The translations under genes and the position numbers were made by a program. 5,509 nt of DNA, from contig JBKPRZ010000863.1 of NCBI GenBank assembly GCA_046734815.1, positions 1-5,509 of the forward strand, written 5' to 3'. Numbering within the stretch: position 1 is the first letter of the stretch; every line of letters begins with the position of its first letter. The DNA is from CAVYGB01 sp046734815 (GTDB taxonomy: Bacteria; Myxococcota_A; Polyangia; Fen-1088). Shown here in pieces: positions 4,738 to 5,509 of the stretch. The notes below the pieces were generated by a model that did not search any database, had not been told where the DNA came from, and saw nothing but the letters and a program-made list of their open reading frames with translations.

Positions 4738-5509
4738 ATGTTCAGGCACCGCGGTCTGTGGTTCGCGCTCGGCGTCGGGCTGGCGGGGATGTCGTTGCCG
4801 GGGGCGGCGCGCGCCACCTATTCGATCGTCGCTGCGGATCGCGCGACGGGGCAGGTGGGCGGCGCCGTGACCTCGTGCGTGTTTCCCAGCCCGGTCGATG
4901 ATGTGTACGGGTCGGCGCCCGGGCGTGGAGCGGTGGCGTCGCAGGCCGCGGCCAGCGCGCGCGGGCGCGACCAGGCGGTGCAGCTGCTGCTGATGGATCT
5001 GGCGCCGGCGCAGATCATCGGCCGCATCACCGCGGCGGGGTTCGATCCGGGGCAGGCGCAGCGCCAGTACGGGGTGGTCGATCTGATGGGGCGGGCGGCG
5101 GGCCACTCGGGCGCGGCCAACGGCGTGTTCGCCGACGACGTGCAGGACCAGGTGGGCACCTTCACCTATTCGGTCCAGGGCAACATCCTGACCGGCGCCG
5201 CGGTGTTGACCCAGGCCTCGGCCGCCTTCGAGAAGGACGCCTGCGATCTGGCCGAGCGGCTGATGAACGCCATCGAGGCCGGCGCGGTCGGCAACCAGGG
5301 CGACCGGCGCTGCACCCCCTCGGGCGCGCCGTCCGACAGCGCCTTCCTGCAGGTGGACCGCCCCGGCGAGCGCGCCGGCAGCTTCCTGCGCCTGTCGGTG
5401 CGGGTCGGCCGCCGCATGAATCCCCTGCCCGCTCTGCGCCGGCAGTTCGACGCCTGGAGAGCCACCCACCCGTGCGCCGGAGCCATGCCGGACGCCGGCA
5501 CCCCACCCG
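4738..5509 (+). CDS. Exported DUF1028 family protein (3' end beyond window)
   Basis: The 257 visible codons encode a signal peptide (MFRHRGLWFALGVGLAG, ending in ARA at 24-26) and a DUF1028 domain. Family hallmarks are TYSIVAADRATGQVGGAV (27-44), GAVASQAAAS (64-73), YGVVDLMGRAAGHSG (111-125), YSVQGNILTG (144-153) and AERLMNAIEAG (172-182). From memory the family has an Ntn-hydrolase-like fold; its reaction is not established. Most members are cytoplasmic and begin Met-Thr-(Phe/Tyr)-Ser-Ile. Here signal peptide cleavage would leave that same Thr (T27) as residue 1. The mature part has four Cys (47, 169, 192, 246), which fits disulfide formation outside the cytoplasm. After about residue 245 the sequence turns into a Pro/Asp/Ala/Gly-rich stretch (PDAGTPP) that continues past the window, resembling the linkers of myxobacterial surface proteins. 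No stop codon is seen, so the C-terminus is unknown. The gene follows DUF1080 on the same strand after 125 bases. Confidence 0.92.
   Translation, partial: MFRHRGLWFALGVGLAGMSLPGAARATYSIVAADRATGQVGGAVTSCVFPSPVDDVYGSAPGRGAVASQAAASARGRDQAVQLLLMDLAPAQIIGRITAAGFDPGQAQRQYGVVDLMGRAAGHSGAANGVFADDVQDQVGTFTYSVQGNILTGAAVLTQASAAFEKDACDLAERLMNAIEAGAVGNQGDRRCTPSGAPSDSAFLQVDRPGERAGSFLRLSVRVGRRMNPLPALRRQFDAWRATHPCAGAMPDAGTPP

Noticed and set aside
4327..5469. A 380-codon minus-strand frame opposite the DUF1080 and DUF1028 genes
   Set aside because: It crosses two recognised plus-strand genes and encodes low-complexity Arg/Ala/His-rich sequence.

Overview
The window is about 70% GC, with strongly GC-biased third codon positions. 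It carries exported proteins, an HDOD response regulator, a GAF-type soluble histidine kinase and a Pro/Asp/Ala/Gly-rich protein tail. Together these suggest a myxobacterium or a related uncultured Myxococcota lineage. This placement rests on style and gene content only; there is no rRNA or other phylogenetic marker here.

Layout. (1) Positions 3-308, minus strand: the 5' two-thirds or more of a glycine-rich RRM RNA-binding protein, cut by the window start. (2) Positions 309-712: a 404-base divergent intergenic region with an 11-bp perfect inverted repeat and a 9-bp direct repeat, and no convincing gene. (3) Positions 713-1924, plus strand: a REC-HDOD response regulator. (4) Positions 1932-3344, minus strand: a soluble GAF histidine kinase that converges on the regulator with only 7 bases between the stop codons. 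(5) Positions 3398-3907, minus strand: an unrecognised exported protein of 169 residues directly upstream of the kinase and probably co-transcribed with it. (6) A short divergent gap, then 3974-4612, plus strand: a probable lipoprotein consisting of one DUF1080 (3-keto-disaccharide hydrolase type) domain. (7) Positions 4738-5509, plus strand: an exported DUF1028 protein that runs off the window end.

How the genes may work together. The kinase and the REC-HDOD protein are the only two-component parts in the window and lie tail to tail, so they are a reasonable candidate cognate pair: a cytoplasmic GAF-sensed signal passed to an output domain without DNA-binding or enzymatic residues. The exported unknown protein may share the kinase's transcript. 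The DUF1080 and DUF1028 genes are both exported and point the same way, but nothing in the sequence ties them to the signalling pair. The most interesting molecular observation is that the predicted signal peptidase site in the DUF1028 protein leaves a threonine at the new N-terminus, exactly where ordinary cytoplasmic DUF1028 proteins have the residue after the initiator Met. I saw no mobile element, CRISPR array, rRNA or tRNA, and no clearly new multi-gene system.
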